Shown here: piece by piece, positions 1 to 9,398 of the stretch
Numbering within the stretch: the first letter of the stretch is position 1
How the letters are laid out: every line of letters begins with the position of its first letter
Assembly: GCA_016707525.1 (NCBI GenBank)
Contig: JADJHP010000003.1
Span: forward strand, 124,001-188,000
Reading direction: 5' to 3'
DNA from: Ignavibacteriota bacterium
GTDB taxonomy: Bacteria > Bacteroidota > Ignavibacteria > UBA10030 > UBA6906
Length of the DNA: 64,000 nt
The notes under the pieces: generated by a model
Database searches by the model: none
What the model was told of the DNA's origin: nothing
What the model saw: only the letters and a program-made list of their open reading frames with translations
Translations under genes and position numbers: made by a program

Positions 1-190
1 TGTGGCTTCCCGGGAGGAGTGGCTATGCAGGTGAATGTACGCCGTGTTCTTGAGAGATGCAACGAGAGCCCGTGGACAGATGTCTCAGACGGATGCCGCA
101 AACGGATGACCCCGGGCGTCGGGCAGCAGCGCTCCGGGCTCTTGCCTTTGGCCGCCGGCTTTAGTATTCTGAGTGGTCGTTTCCTTTCAC
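1..190 (+). other. Possible structured 5' leader of the metal-permease gene
   Basis: No gene is supported here. The stretch precedes the NicO/UreH-like permease and contains a perfect 8-bp complementary pair, agagcccg at 65-72 and cgggctct at 135-142, which would close a roughly 60-nt structured domain. I looked for cobalamin and NiCo riboswitch signatures and could not match either. It may be a leader RNA, or simply the end of an upstream region cut by the window edge. Confidence 0.25.
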
Positions 191-913
191 ATGGACCACA
201 TGAACAGCGATCTGTATACCCTCATCGGCACTGCCGCATCACTCGGTTTCATCCACACCCTTGTCGGGCCGGATCACTATGTGCCGTTCGTCGCTATGGC
301 CCGCGCGGGCAAATGGAGCCGGCTCAAGACGTTGTACGTGACGGTACTCTCCGGCCTCGGCCATGTAGGGAGTTCCATCCTCCTCGGAGCGGTCGGGATC
401 GCATTGGGCAGTGCACTGTCGCATCTTGAGTGGGTCGAATCGATACGCGGTGAGGTTGCGGCATGGATGCTGACCGGCTTCGGACTGGCATACATGGTCT
501 GGGGGATCTGGCACGGGATCCGCTCCCGCCCGCATTCCCATGCACACGCCCATGCAGATGGCGCGGTGCACGAGCACACGCACACGCATCACTCAGCGCA
601 CGCGCATCCCCATGAACACGGCAAGCCCGCGAACCTGACGCCCTGGATCATCTTCAGCATCTTTGTCTTCGGCCCGTGCGAGCCGCTGATCCCGTTGCTC
701 ATGTATCCCGCGGCCATCCACTCGTCGCTCGGCGTGGCCCTCGTTGCGACGGTCTTCGCCCTTACAACGATCGCAACGATGCTCGGCATGGTCTTCCTCG
801 GATTGGCCGGCGTCGAACTGATCCCCTTCCCCCGCCTCGAACGCTACATCCACGCCATGGCAGGCGGGATCATTGCCATGTCGGGGCTGAGCGTGCTCTT
901 TCTTGGCCTCTAA
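191..913 (+). CDS. NicO/UreH-like (HupE-type) metal permease with His-rich loop
   Basis: Predicted polytopic inner-membrane transporter of about 240 residues, probably for nickel or cobalt. The first membrane segment holds an H-x5-DH motif (HTLVGPDH) resembling the metal-binding signature of NicO/NiCoT and UreH-like proteins. About six hydrophobic segments follow. The central cytosolic loop (roughly residues 115-145) is packed with histidines in HAHAHA and HTHTHH patterns, typical of metal-loading loops in RcnA/HypB-like proteins. The GTG at 173 is in frame, but I chose ATG 191 because MDHMNSDLY leads directly into the first helix; ATG 203 is also possible. The stop codon lies inside the 911-950 palindrome. 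Direction of transport (uptake or efflux) cannot be read from sequence. Confidence 0.75.
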   Translation: MDHMNSDLYTLIGTAASLGFIHTLVGPDHYVPFVAMARAGKWSRLKTLYVTVLSGLGHVGSSILLGAVGIALGSALSHLEWVESIRGEVAAWMLTGFGLAYMVWGIWHGIRSRPHSHAHAHADGAVHEHTHTHHSAHAHPHEHGKPANLTPWIIFSIFVFGPCEPLIPLLMYPAAIHSSLGVALVATVFALTTIATMLGMVFLGLAGVELIPFPRLERYIHAMAGGIIAMSGLSVLFLGL

Positions 914-950
914 GAATTAAGAACTAAGAATTCTTAGTTCTTAATTCTTA
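911..950. terminator. Perfect 40-bp palindrome spanning two convergent stop codons
   Basis: Positions 911-930 are the exact reverse complement of 931-950, with no spacer, so either transcript can form a 20-bp AU-rich hairpin. The first three bases are the TAA stop of the permease gene. The last three are the TAA stop, read on the minus strand, of the convergent glycoside-hydrolase-like gene. It is most simply a bidirectional terminator. It lacks a GC stem and U-tract of the canonical kind. Confidence 0.6.
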
Positions 951-3900
951 TTTCGTCAGGCCAAGATACACGTACTCCACCGTCATCGCTTTCTGCGCAT
1001 GGATGCCGATCCGGTTGAGCCCCTGGAGCAACGACGGCTCAACGGAGAACTCGACCGACTTCTTCACATCGGGAAGTTGGCGGACCACCTTCTCGGGAAA
1101 GATCTGTGGAGCGGCGGGCATGTGGCCGTCCTGCAAGCGTATGCCATTGAAGAAGACCACCACATCCTCCAGCTCCATATCCTCCTTGCACTCGATCCGC
1201 AGCACCAGTGTCCGCGGAGGCATGGACTCTTTGACTCTCAGCTCTACAGTCTCGAGTTGAGCCTTGCGCAACGCGAGTGGAAGCTGCGATGTCAAGCTTA
1301 CGCCGGGCACCGGGAACCACGCCGGCGCAAGCGAGTACAGTTTGTCCTTCCCTTCCAACAGTGACGGATCGATCAGCTCATGCAGGACCTCCAGATCAGG
1401 TTCGATCCCTCCATCCCATGCCACGAAGTAGTTGAACAGGTAGATCCCGTCAGCGCCGTTGGCGTAGTGCAACGCAGCTGTTGCCCGCTTTTCCCCCGCG
1501 TCATCTGACGGTTCCCCATGGTGAACTCCTGCGCCGCATACACGGGCACAGGGCCGCAGACCGCCTTGAACTCGCGCGCATTGATGTCATTCTCGGTCGA
1601 CAGGAACGGTGCGATCGCAAGAACGTCGATCATGCCCTTCGTGCACCAGGTTGCCGGATCCACACCAAGATATGCGCACCCTTTGAGTGATGAAGGCACC
1701 CGGGCGGTAAGGAGTATCCGATGCCCGCGCGCAACCGAGATGCTGTCCACCACTCCCCTCACGCGGCCGACAAAGTCCGTCAGGATGCCTGCGAAGTGGG
1801 TCATCGAATCCGGCTTCAGCGGAAAATAGTACGGGAAACGCATGAAGTCGAGTTCAAAGCCGTCCATGTCGTACCGCTCAAGCGCTTCCCTCACGAGGGA
1901 GTAGAAGTATGCACGCACCTCGGGCACCGCGTAGTTTAGGGCCTCTTTTCCCCAGCCGGCATATCCCCCCACCCGCCACTCCGGGTGGGCCTTCCAGAAA
2001 TCGCCGAGCAGAGGGCTCTCGGGCTTGTCCACATCATGCAGTTCATTCATGCGGAAGCTCAGGAAGGCCTCCATGCCGCGCAGCCGGGCACGATCAAGGA
2101 CGATCCGCACCTGGTCGAGGGAGTCGGTGCCGAAGCGTGCGAGGTTCCTGCTCATCCTGGCCCCCAGCAACGGCCATCCCTCTTTCGCATGCACCGGGGC
2201 ATCCGGCCAATGGAACATGGACTCAACGCTGCTCGGGTACCCCGGGTTCTGTCCGGGATTGATATTATAGATGAACGTCGTCACCCCGGCCTCCGCAATG
2301 GGATCGACACGGCCGTGGATGTCGCGCACGGTGAGTGAATCGAAATCCATCGGGATGCTTGAACCGTCATTATTATAGATGAGGCGCCGGGCGAACCGGG
2401 GCGGCAGGGTCGCATCCCCTACCGGAGCCGAAGAAAGGGCCGCAGACAGATCGAAGGGGCGGAAGCCAAGCGCGAATGCCGGCGAACCCTCTTTGAGCCG
2501 GAAATCGCCTCCGGCGGCATCGGCGAACCCGGGGTCAGCGACCAGGGAATGCACGTCGCGTCCGGTACGCTGCCAGCCGCTGAAATCGAGGGAATCGTAC
2601 CGGAACGACCCCTGCACCGGCCAGTACAGATTCCGGTCCATGATGAGATTGCTGTCGCGCATCGAACCGAAGAGCACGGGCCCACCGCTCCAGAGAATGA
2701 TATTGCGTTCGAATGCGAAACTCATGTGGGGTTCGAAGCGGGTCCGGGCGACCTGATACTCCGCGCCGAACGCCAGGATATTGTTCCGGAAGATGTTCTC
2801 CTTCCCGTAGTGCTGATGGAACCCCCCGTGCTTCGTGCGGTACACCAGGTTCTCCTCGGCGCGGATATTCGTCGTCCCCTCATCGAAGTAGATGCCCCAT
2901 CCGCCGTACACCCGTCCCGCGATATCATGGAAGACGTTGCGCCGAATCTCGGTCCCGCGTTGATAGCCAAGCGTGTAGATGCCGCCGAGATCGCTCAGCA
3001 TCGGCCCTTCGCCATTGCTCAGGACACCGATGTGATGCACATGATTCAGCTCGACGATATTCCCGTACGCAAGCGCCGGCCCATACCCCCACGTCCACCC
3101 GATCGAGATGCCGGTATACTCGAAATCGTGAATATGGTTGTGGATGAGGCGGTTGAACGGGCTCTGGCCGATCCACACGCCGATGGCACTGTGGAAGATC
3201 TTCCCCCCGCTATGGATATGATTATCGAGGAGCCGGTTCCGCTGCGTCAACAATGCACGATCGTTCTCCAGGGTCTTGAGGCCAAGGAAGACGCCCCCGG
3301 CGCCAAGATCGGCGATCTCGGACCGCTGAATGAGATTGTCCTGGCATGCGGCCCCGAGGGAGATGCCGTAGGTTCCGGTGTGTGTGATCGCGCACTCCTC
3401 GAACGTGACGTGCCGCATCCCGGTGCACGCTACGGCCGCGGGCACTCCTGTCGCGGCCTGATTGAATCCGCCAACATCCGGATTGCGCGAATCGGTCGTG
3501 TATCCTTTCGGGAAGAACCACTCGGCATGGCTGAAACCGATCCCGCGGAAGACGACGTGTTCCACCCAGCGGCCTCGTGCGGGTTCGCCTTCGATCCGCA
3601 TCACCTGCTCCAGGACGGGCACGACCGCATCGATGCTCCGGATGTCCTCACCCGGCATCGGCAGATAGTAGATCTTCCCCTGTTTCTCGTCGAGCCACCA
3701 CTCCCCCGGTACGTTCAATGCGCCACGCGCGGACTGGATATAGTACACATCACCGGGATCGATGCGGAACACCGACCTGCGCGCGAAACGGAACGTGCGC
3801 GACGCCGGTTCATAGGTTGTCACGGGCAGGTACGACTCGACCCATTTTGTGGAGAGGACGACCTGCGCCCCTCTGAGGTCGAACTTCGGCGGTACGGTCC

Positions 3901-4480
3901 CCGGTTTCGCGACGAAGGAACGCTGACCCTCCATCCAGTCCATGGACGGCGTGATCTCAGGGATGGTATCGACGGAGAGATAGCCGGAATCGGGAAAGCG
4001 TGCCGGAGATCTGCGCTCACCGTTCACCCACAGTTCGCGCACATCGGGATTGGACCTGCGTACCTGTGCGGGCAACGCGGCAACCCAGACGTTCTTCCCA
4101 TCGAGGGTGGTCCGGGTCCACTGTGTGAGGACGGCGCCGCCGCTGAGCACAGGCGATGCGCCCGGGAGGGCCGCGATGACTGTGGGCGATGTTGCGGAAC
4201 CGCTGATCCCGGATCCCAGATGGAGAGGTGCGTTCAGGAAGTACCGTCCGCCATGGAGCAGGACCAGCACGGTATCCGTGAGGCCTGGCCGGGCCGACCG
4301 GAGATCCTGCACTGCCCGGGCAGCCCGGGCAAGCGATGCGAACGGGTGGGCGGCATCACCCACAGCGCGGTCGTTGCCAGAAGGCGCAACATGGAAAACG
4401 GCGGCCGGGGGGAGGGCCCAGGCAGCACTGATGGACAACAGCAGACTGAGGGCGGCGATACGGAATGAGCGGGAGAACAT
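948..4480 (-). pseudogene. Secreted beta-helix / GHL10-type glycoside hydrolase-like protein, one frameshift
   Basis: Exported carbohydrate-active enzyme candidate of about 1177 residues when repaired. A Sec signal peptide (FSRSFRIAALSLLLSISAAW...) is followed by a right-handed parallel beta-helix region with NxIHxxxxGGIxLG-type coils (residues about 35-650), as in pectate-lyase-like enzymes. A GHL10-like TIM barrel comes next (about 690-1010), with the acidic motif DGFELDFMRFPYYF. The last 170 residues are read in another frame: the break is at the C5 run 1493-1497 (plus strand), and adding one base restores an uninterrupted protein joining ...QMTRG to EKRATAALHYANGADG. The start at 4480 (MFSRSF) has AGAGG six bases upstream; ATG 4504 is in frame but sits on the predicted transcription start. 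The substrate is unknown. Could be a true pseudogene, but a sequencing error is more likely. Confidence 0.7.
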
Positions 4481-4507
4481 CGGAGGCCTCTGCTTGTGGG
4501 ACATGCC

Positions 4508-4536
4508 AATGTAGCAAGTGCATCAGGACGATGCAA
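4508..4536 (-). promoter_or_regulatory. Candidate sigma70-like promoter for the beta-helix/GHL10 gene
   Basis: On the minus strand TTGCAT (4536-4531) is separated by 17 bases from TACATT (4513-4508). Transcription would begin near 4501, which favours the ATG at 4480 over 4504. Confidence 0.4.
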
Positions 4537-4642
4537 GCAAGAACAGCACCAATTTAAAGGAGTTAACAACCTCTCGTTAAACCGCTGTCCTTCTCCTCCG
4601 GTCTAATGAGGACGAATCTCCGATACCACCCCGGGCCACCCG

Positions 4643-7475
4643 ATGCGCATTCTCACGTTCTGCATTCTCACCGCCTTATTCGCCTTCCCGGCGAGGTCCC
4701 GATCGCATGAGATCCATGGATGCGTTCTTGCCATGGATTCACGCATCCCTGTCTCCGGCGCGATCATCACCCTTTCACACGACACAGACACCGCCGTTGT
4801 TCATCGCACCTGGACCGATACCAGCGGCGTCTTCAGGTTCGCAGAGATCGATCCCGGCACGTATCTCCTGCAGGTCAACCATCTCGCCTACCATCACGCA
4901 CGGCGGACCATCACGATCACGGCTTCCTCAGGACAGATCGAAGATGTCCTGTTGCGGCCACGCACGATCCCTATCGGTGAAGTCCTGGTCCACGCAACCC
5001 CTCCCGCCGTCCAGAAGGCCGACACAACGGAATATGTTGCCGACGCGTTCAAGCTCCATCGCGATGCGCAGGCGGAAGACCTCTTGATGAAGCTTCCCGG
5101 TGTCTCGGTGACGGAGGGCATCGTGCGTGCCGGGGGTGAAGAGGTGAAGCAGGTCCTGGTGGATGGCCGCCCGTTCTTCGGCACCGATCCGTTGATCGCT
5201 CTGCGCAACATCCCCGCCGACGCCATCGAGAAGGTGCAGGTCTTCGAGAAGATGAGCGAGCAGTCGGAGTTCACCGGGTTCGATGACGGCCAGTCGATGC
5301 GGACCATCAACATCATCACACGTGAAAGCCGGCGCCGGTCGCAATTCGGACGCGCATCCGCAGGCTATGGTGAGAGCGGCAGGTATGTCGCCACCGGCTC
5401 CGGCAATATTTTCAACGGCACCCAGCGGATCTCCCTGCTGGGGCAGAGCAACAACGCGAACCAGCAGAACTTCTCGGCACAGGACATCCTGGGCAGCCTG
5501 GGAGGCCCACCGGGTGGAGGTGGGCCGCGGGGAGGATTCGGTGAGGGGCGGCCACGCGGTGGACCGGGAGGCGGGCCGGGCGGCGGAGCCGGGGGTGCGC
5601 CTCCGCAGGGGGGGATGGGACGCCCGGGAGGGACCGTCGAACTCGCCAACAGCATGATCGGGATCCAGAGCGGCATCTCGACGGTCCACTCGATCGGAAC
5701 GAACTATACCGATATGTGGCAAAGCGGTGTGAACATCACAGGAAGCTACTTCTTCAACCGGTCGGACAACGAGAACGACCGATCAACGCATCGCGACTAC
5801 ACCATCGCCGGCGATACGCGGACCGCATACGAAGAGCGGTCGACGGGCTCCACCGGTAATGGCAACCACCGGTTCAGCATGCGGCTCGACGTTCCGATCG
5901 ACTCCATGAACTCGTTGCTGTTCGTTCCCAACGTCAGCTATCAATCCACCGACGGCATCAGCGTCATGGATGGTGCCTCGCTCTTCGCGGGCGGATCGTC
6001 CAGCGTGGCATCGACCGACAGTTGGTCCAGCAGCACGGGGTACACCCTTTCGCAGAACGTGTTGTACCGTCACAAATTCGACCTGCCGGGGCGCACCATC
6101 TCGGTGGACGCCACGCTTTCCGGGAACGCCCGCGACCGGGACGCGACGCTGGGGTCTTCGGTATCGACCGACGGCAACCTGGCCGATCTCACGCGGCAAC
6201 AACGATCGACGGAGATCTCGGGGCTGGGATACTCGGCGCGTGTGGCATACACAGAACCCATGACGGTGAACAGCCAGGCGCAGGTCGAAGTGCAATCCTC
6301 GCTCACGCGGTCCGCATCGGACACGCGGACGTACAACGAGGATAGCATTGGCGTGCGCACCCTCGATCAGGCATTGTCGAACAGCTACGACAACCTGTAC
6401 TGGTCGCAGCGCGGAGGAGTGAGTTATCAGATCAGGACAACGTCAACACGGTTCACTGTCGGAGCGGCGCTGGAGAGGGCCACGCTGGAGGGTGAGCGGA
6501 GGTATCCGTCCGACGCGGAGTCCAGGTATACATTCTGGTCCGTGCTGCCAAGCGTGACACTGGATCACTCCCCTGCGCTCGGACATCACTTCCGGGTGAA
6601 CTATCGCGGTTCGACACAGGCACCGTCGATCACCCAGTTGCAGGATGTCGTGGACAACAGCAACCCGCTCTTCCTGAGCGGCGGCAATCCGTCCCTCCGG
6701 CAAACGTACACCCATTCGCTCACCGCGCGGTTGCTCGAGACCGAAGCGGACCGCGCGACAAGCAGGATGTTCATGGTGATGGTGTCGGCGGCCAATGACT
6801 ACGTCGCGAACCACATCCGGACGCTTCATGCGCGACACGATCCTTGCCGGTGGTGTTGGAGCGACCGCCGGGAGTCAGATCACGACACCGGTGAACATGT
6901 CGGGTTACTGGAGCGTTCGCGGGAATGCGGACTTCGGATTCCCTCTCGAAGACATCTCCAGCAACCTCAATTTGAGCACCAATGCCTCCGTGAGCCATTC
7001 CCCCGGCATGTTGAATGACTTGGTGTATGCCACGACGGGTTGGTCCTTCGGAGGGGGCCTCGCGGTGGGAACGAACGTGGGCCGTGAAGTGGATGGGCAT
7101 CTGACGTACAACGCAACGTACACGACGAGCAGGAACACGCTCACGCAGAATTCGCAGGCGTCATACCTCACCCAGACAGCGAGTCTGCGATCCACGCTCA
7201 CATTCTGGGACATCGTGGTGGTACGCAATCAAGCGTCCTATATGCTGCGGACGGGATTGGCCGGCGGACAGGACCAGGACAGTTTTCTGTGGACGGCGAC
7301 GGTGGGGATGAAATTCCTGGCCGAGAGCCGGGGGGAGGTGCGGTTGACGATGTACGACATCCTGGATCAGAACAAGAGCATCGGGAGGACGGTAACGGAA
7401 TCCTACATTGAGGACACCACGAACCGTGTTCTCCCGCGGTATCTCATGCTCACGGTCGAGTACATGTGGCGGTAG
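4643..7475 (+). pseudogene. TonB-dependent-receptor-like outer-membrane barrel with CarboxypepD-reg domain, one frameshift
   Basis: Outer-membrane protein of about 943 residues when repaired. A signal peptide (MRILTFCILTALFAFPARS) is followed by a carboxypeptidase-regulatory-like beta-sandwich (residues about 22-105). A plug-like domain (about 110-230) contains LLMKLPGVSV and the GEEVKQVLVDGRPFFG stretch. The C-terminal region is a long Ser/Thr/aromatic-rich barrel of the OMP_b-brl_3 type. A Gly/Pro-rich insert (about 290-335) looks like a flexible loop. Near 6820-6830 the frame changes: one surplus base (around ACGCTTCATG) ends the first frame at 7018, while the barrel continues to 7475 and ends on the aromatic residue-rich VEYMWR. 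The spacing to the divergent GHL10 gene is 162 bp, so joint induction by a polysaccharide is plausible but not shown. No SusD partner is present. Confidence 0.7.
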
Positions 7476-7482
7476 GAAGAAG

Positions 7483-7512
7483 CATCCCGCCACGAGCAGC
7501 ATAGCGGGATGC
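7483..7512. terminator. Hairpin between convergent barrel and mgtE genes
   Basis: GCATCCCGC (7483-7491) pairs with GCGGGATGC (7504-7512) across a 12-nt loop. It lies between two convergent genes and has no U-tract on either side, so it is probably a bidirectional transcript end. Confidence 0.45.
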
Positions 7513-7568
7513 GCACCACAACCGTGAGGCTGCCTGCAATTTGTCTGGCAGCATCTATTCATGTGGCA

Positions 7569-8948
7569 TTACAGGAGCGTCCCCGCCAGGATGAAGGAAG
7601 CGACGCTGAAGTAGATCACCAGTCCTGTCACGTCAACAAGCGTTGCCACGAACGGTGCCGATGAAGCCGCGGGATCTGCACCGAGTGCCCTGAGGAGGAA
7701 CGGCAGCATCGATCCGGACAAGGTACCCCACATCACCACCCCCACCAGACTTCCCGAGACGGTCAGCCCCACCAGCAGCCAGTGTTCGCCGTAGATCGGC
7801 GAGAATGCCGACCAGACTGCAATGCGAAGGAATCCGATTGATCCGAGGATGAGGCCAAGGATGAGTCCGGAGAGAAGCTCGCGTCTCATGACACGCCACC
7901 AGTCCGCCAGCCTGATCTCTTCGAGTGCCATCGCACGGATGATCAGGGTCGCGGCCTGCGACCCGGAATTGCCCCCGCTGGAGATGATCAGGGGGACGAA
8001 CAACGCGAGGACGACGGCGCGGGCGATCTCGTTCTCGAAGTAGCCCATGGCCGTTGCCGTGAGCATCTCCCCTAGGAAGAGAACCACCAGCCATCCGGCA
8101 CGCTTCCACACGAGCGTGAGGAGTGGTGTTGCGGCATACGGGGTCTCGACCGCTTCCAGACCGCCGAATTTGTGAATGTCTTCGGTGTGCTCTTCCTGCG
8201 CAACGGCCAGGGCATCGTCGACGGTCACGATGCCGATCAGGACGCCTTCTTTATCGACCACCGGAAGTGCGGTCCGCCCGTAGCGCTGGAACATCTGAAT
8301 GGACGCTTCCCTGTCTTCCGTGACGTTCAGGGAGACGACGATCCCGTCGGCGATCGATCCGATGGACACCTCGGGGGGAGCGAGGAGGAGTTCGCGGAGC
8401 CGTACGTCATCCAGAAGGACTCCCTTGGTGTTGACGATATAGATGACATCGAACGTCTCGCTGTCGCGTCCGTGTTTCCGGAGGTTCTCCATGACCGCCG
8501 CAATGGTCGTTTCAGGCCGGACGGCAAGGTACTCGGGCGTCATGAGGCGCCCGATGCTGTTCTCGGGATATCCCAGCAGGGCCTGAGCAACGCGCCGTTC
8601 GTCGGGAGAGAGAGATCCGATCAGGTCACGTGCGATCGTACCGGGAAGGTCCTCGAGCAGTGCGGTACGGTCGTCGGGGTGCATCTCGTCCAGCAGCGAG
8701 ACCACCTCGGCCTTGCCGAGTTCGGCGAGCAGTTCCCGCTGGGCGGTGCCGTCCAGGTATTCGAACGTCTCCAGGGCGATCTGTTTCGGGAGGAGGCGGA
8801 ACAGGACGGCGCGGTCGGTCGGTTTGATATCCTCGATCACCTCGGCGATATCGGGGACGAGCATCTCTTTGAAGACGGCCTGCAGGCCGCTGAAGTCGCG
8901 CGAAGCGATGAATGCTTCGAGTTCCGGTTGGATGATCTTGCCGATCAT
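7569..8948 (-). CDS. mgtE: Magnesium transporter MgtE
   Basis: Mg2+ channel/transporter of the inner membrane, 459 residues, matching the usual family length. An MgtE N-domain of alpha-helical repeats occupies residues about 15-125 (LLDEMHPDDRTALLEDLP is characteristic). A pair of CBS domains follows (about 130-255, ending near GIVTVDDALAVAQEE), and then five membrane helices with the pore-lining signature PLIISSGGNSGSQAATLIIRA. The frame stays open upstream to 9143, but the extra 65 residues are low-complexity and lack homology-like features. ATG 8948 (MIGKIIQPELEAF) aligns with the normal family start. The N-domain and CBS pair normally close the pore at high cytosolic Mg2+. No M-box-like leader was recognised upstream. 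Confidence 0.93.
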   Translation of the reverse strand: MIGKIIQPELEAFIASRDFSGLQAVFKEMLVPDIAEVIEDIKPTDRAVLFRLLPKQIALETFEYLDGTAQRELLAELGKAEVVSLLDEMHPDDRTALLEDLPGTIARDLIGSLSPDERRVAQALLGYPENSIGRLMTPEYLAVRPETTIAAVMENLRKHGRDSETFDVIYIVNTKGVLLDDVRLRELLLAPPEVSIGSIADGIVVSLNVTEDREASIQMFQRYGRTALPVVDKEGVLIGIVTVDDALAVAQEEHTEDIHKFGGLEAVETPYAATPLLTLVWKRAGWLVVLFLGEMLTATAMGYFENEIARAVVLALFVPLIISSGGNSGSQAATLIIRAMALEEIRLADWWRVMRRELLSGLILGLILGSIGFLRIAVWSAFSPIYGEHWLLVGLTVSGSLVGVVMWGTLSGSMLPFLLRALGADPAASSAPFVATLVDVTGLVIYFSVASFILAGTLL

Positions 8949-9136
8949 GGGGTGTTCTCTACGATGGTTCGTTCGCTGAGCGAAGACAGGTAAAAAGCGA
9001 TTATCAGCACCGTGACGGCGATTCCGGGCATGGACGATCAATGGACAAGGGTGGAGACGGTACGGACCTTCTGAGGACTGGAGGTGGTTGGCCCAAGATA
9101 CCATCATAAGGTCGGAGAGTGGCGAGGAAAAAGCAA

Positions 9137-9165
9137 TTGACATTTTCCCCGAGAAGCATTATCTT
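9137..9165 (+). promoter_or_regulatory. Sigma70-like promoter of the tRNA-Asn gene
   Basis: A perfect TTGACA (9137-9142), a 17-bp spacer, then TATCTT (9160-9165). Transcription would start near 9172, about 60 bases before the tRNA. This is the best promoter match in the window. Confidence 0.7.
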
Positions 9166-9233
9166 GAAAATATCCTCCGGGTTGGACAATGAGCGGTACA
9201 TCGCGGTGGTTCAGCGAAGAGGATGAGGTAGAT

Positions 9234-9305
9234 TCCGCGATAGCTCAATGGTAGAGCATGCGGCTGTTAACCGCAGGGTTGCAGGTTCGAGTCCTGCTCG
9301 CGGAG
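9234..9305 (+). tRNA. tRNA-Asn (anticodon GUU)
   Basis: Full cloverleaf. The acceptor stem TCCGCGA (9234-9240) pairs with TCGCGGA (9298-9304), and the discriminator base is G. The D stem is GCTC/GAGC. The anticodon stem TGCGG/CCGCA encloses CTGTTAA, which reads GTT. The T arm is GCAGG-TTCGAGT-CCTGC. CCA is not encoded. Confidence 0.96.
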
Positions 9306-9310
9306 CACAA

Positions 9311-9348
9311 GAAAGCCCCGGAAGAAATTCCGGGGCTTTCTGCGTTTT
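9311..9348 (+). terminator. Rho-independent terminator after tRNA-Asn
   Basis: GAAAGCCCCGG (9311-9321) pairs perfectly with CCGGGGCTTTC (9330-9340) over an 8-nt loop, followed by TGCGTTTT. It begins five bases after the tRNA. Confidence 0.85.
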
Positions 9349-9398
9349 GGAACACGCCCTACGCTATGCAATCGTGGCATCCCTGATGGCGATCACCA

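Noticed and set aside
1..190. Cobalamin riboswitch ahead of the metal permease
   Set aside because: The conserved GCCACTG core and associated boxes are absent.
2549..4468. A 639-codon open frame on the plus strand opposite the beta-helix/GHL10 gene
   Set aside because: It is antisense to a gene with clear signal peptide and fold, is rich in Arg/Pro/His typical of shadow frames in GC-rich DNA, and has no ribosome site or recognised motif.
8948..9143. N-terminal extension of MgtE by 65 residues
   Set aside because: The extension is unlike the family, overlaps the tRNA promoter on the opposite strand, and ATG 8948 gives the standard length.
8949..9233. Possible M-box or ykoK Mg2+ riboswitch upstream of mgtE
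   Set aside because: None of the conserved M-box segments was recognised in the minus-strand leader.
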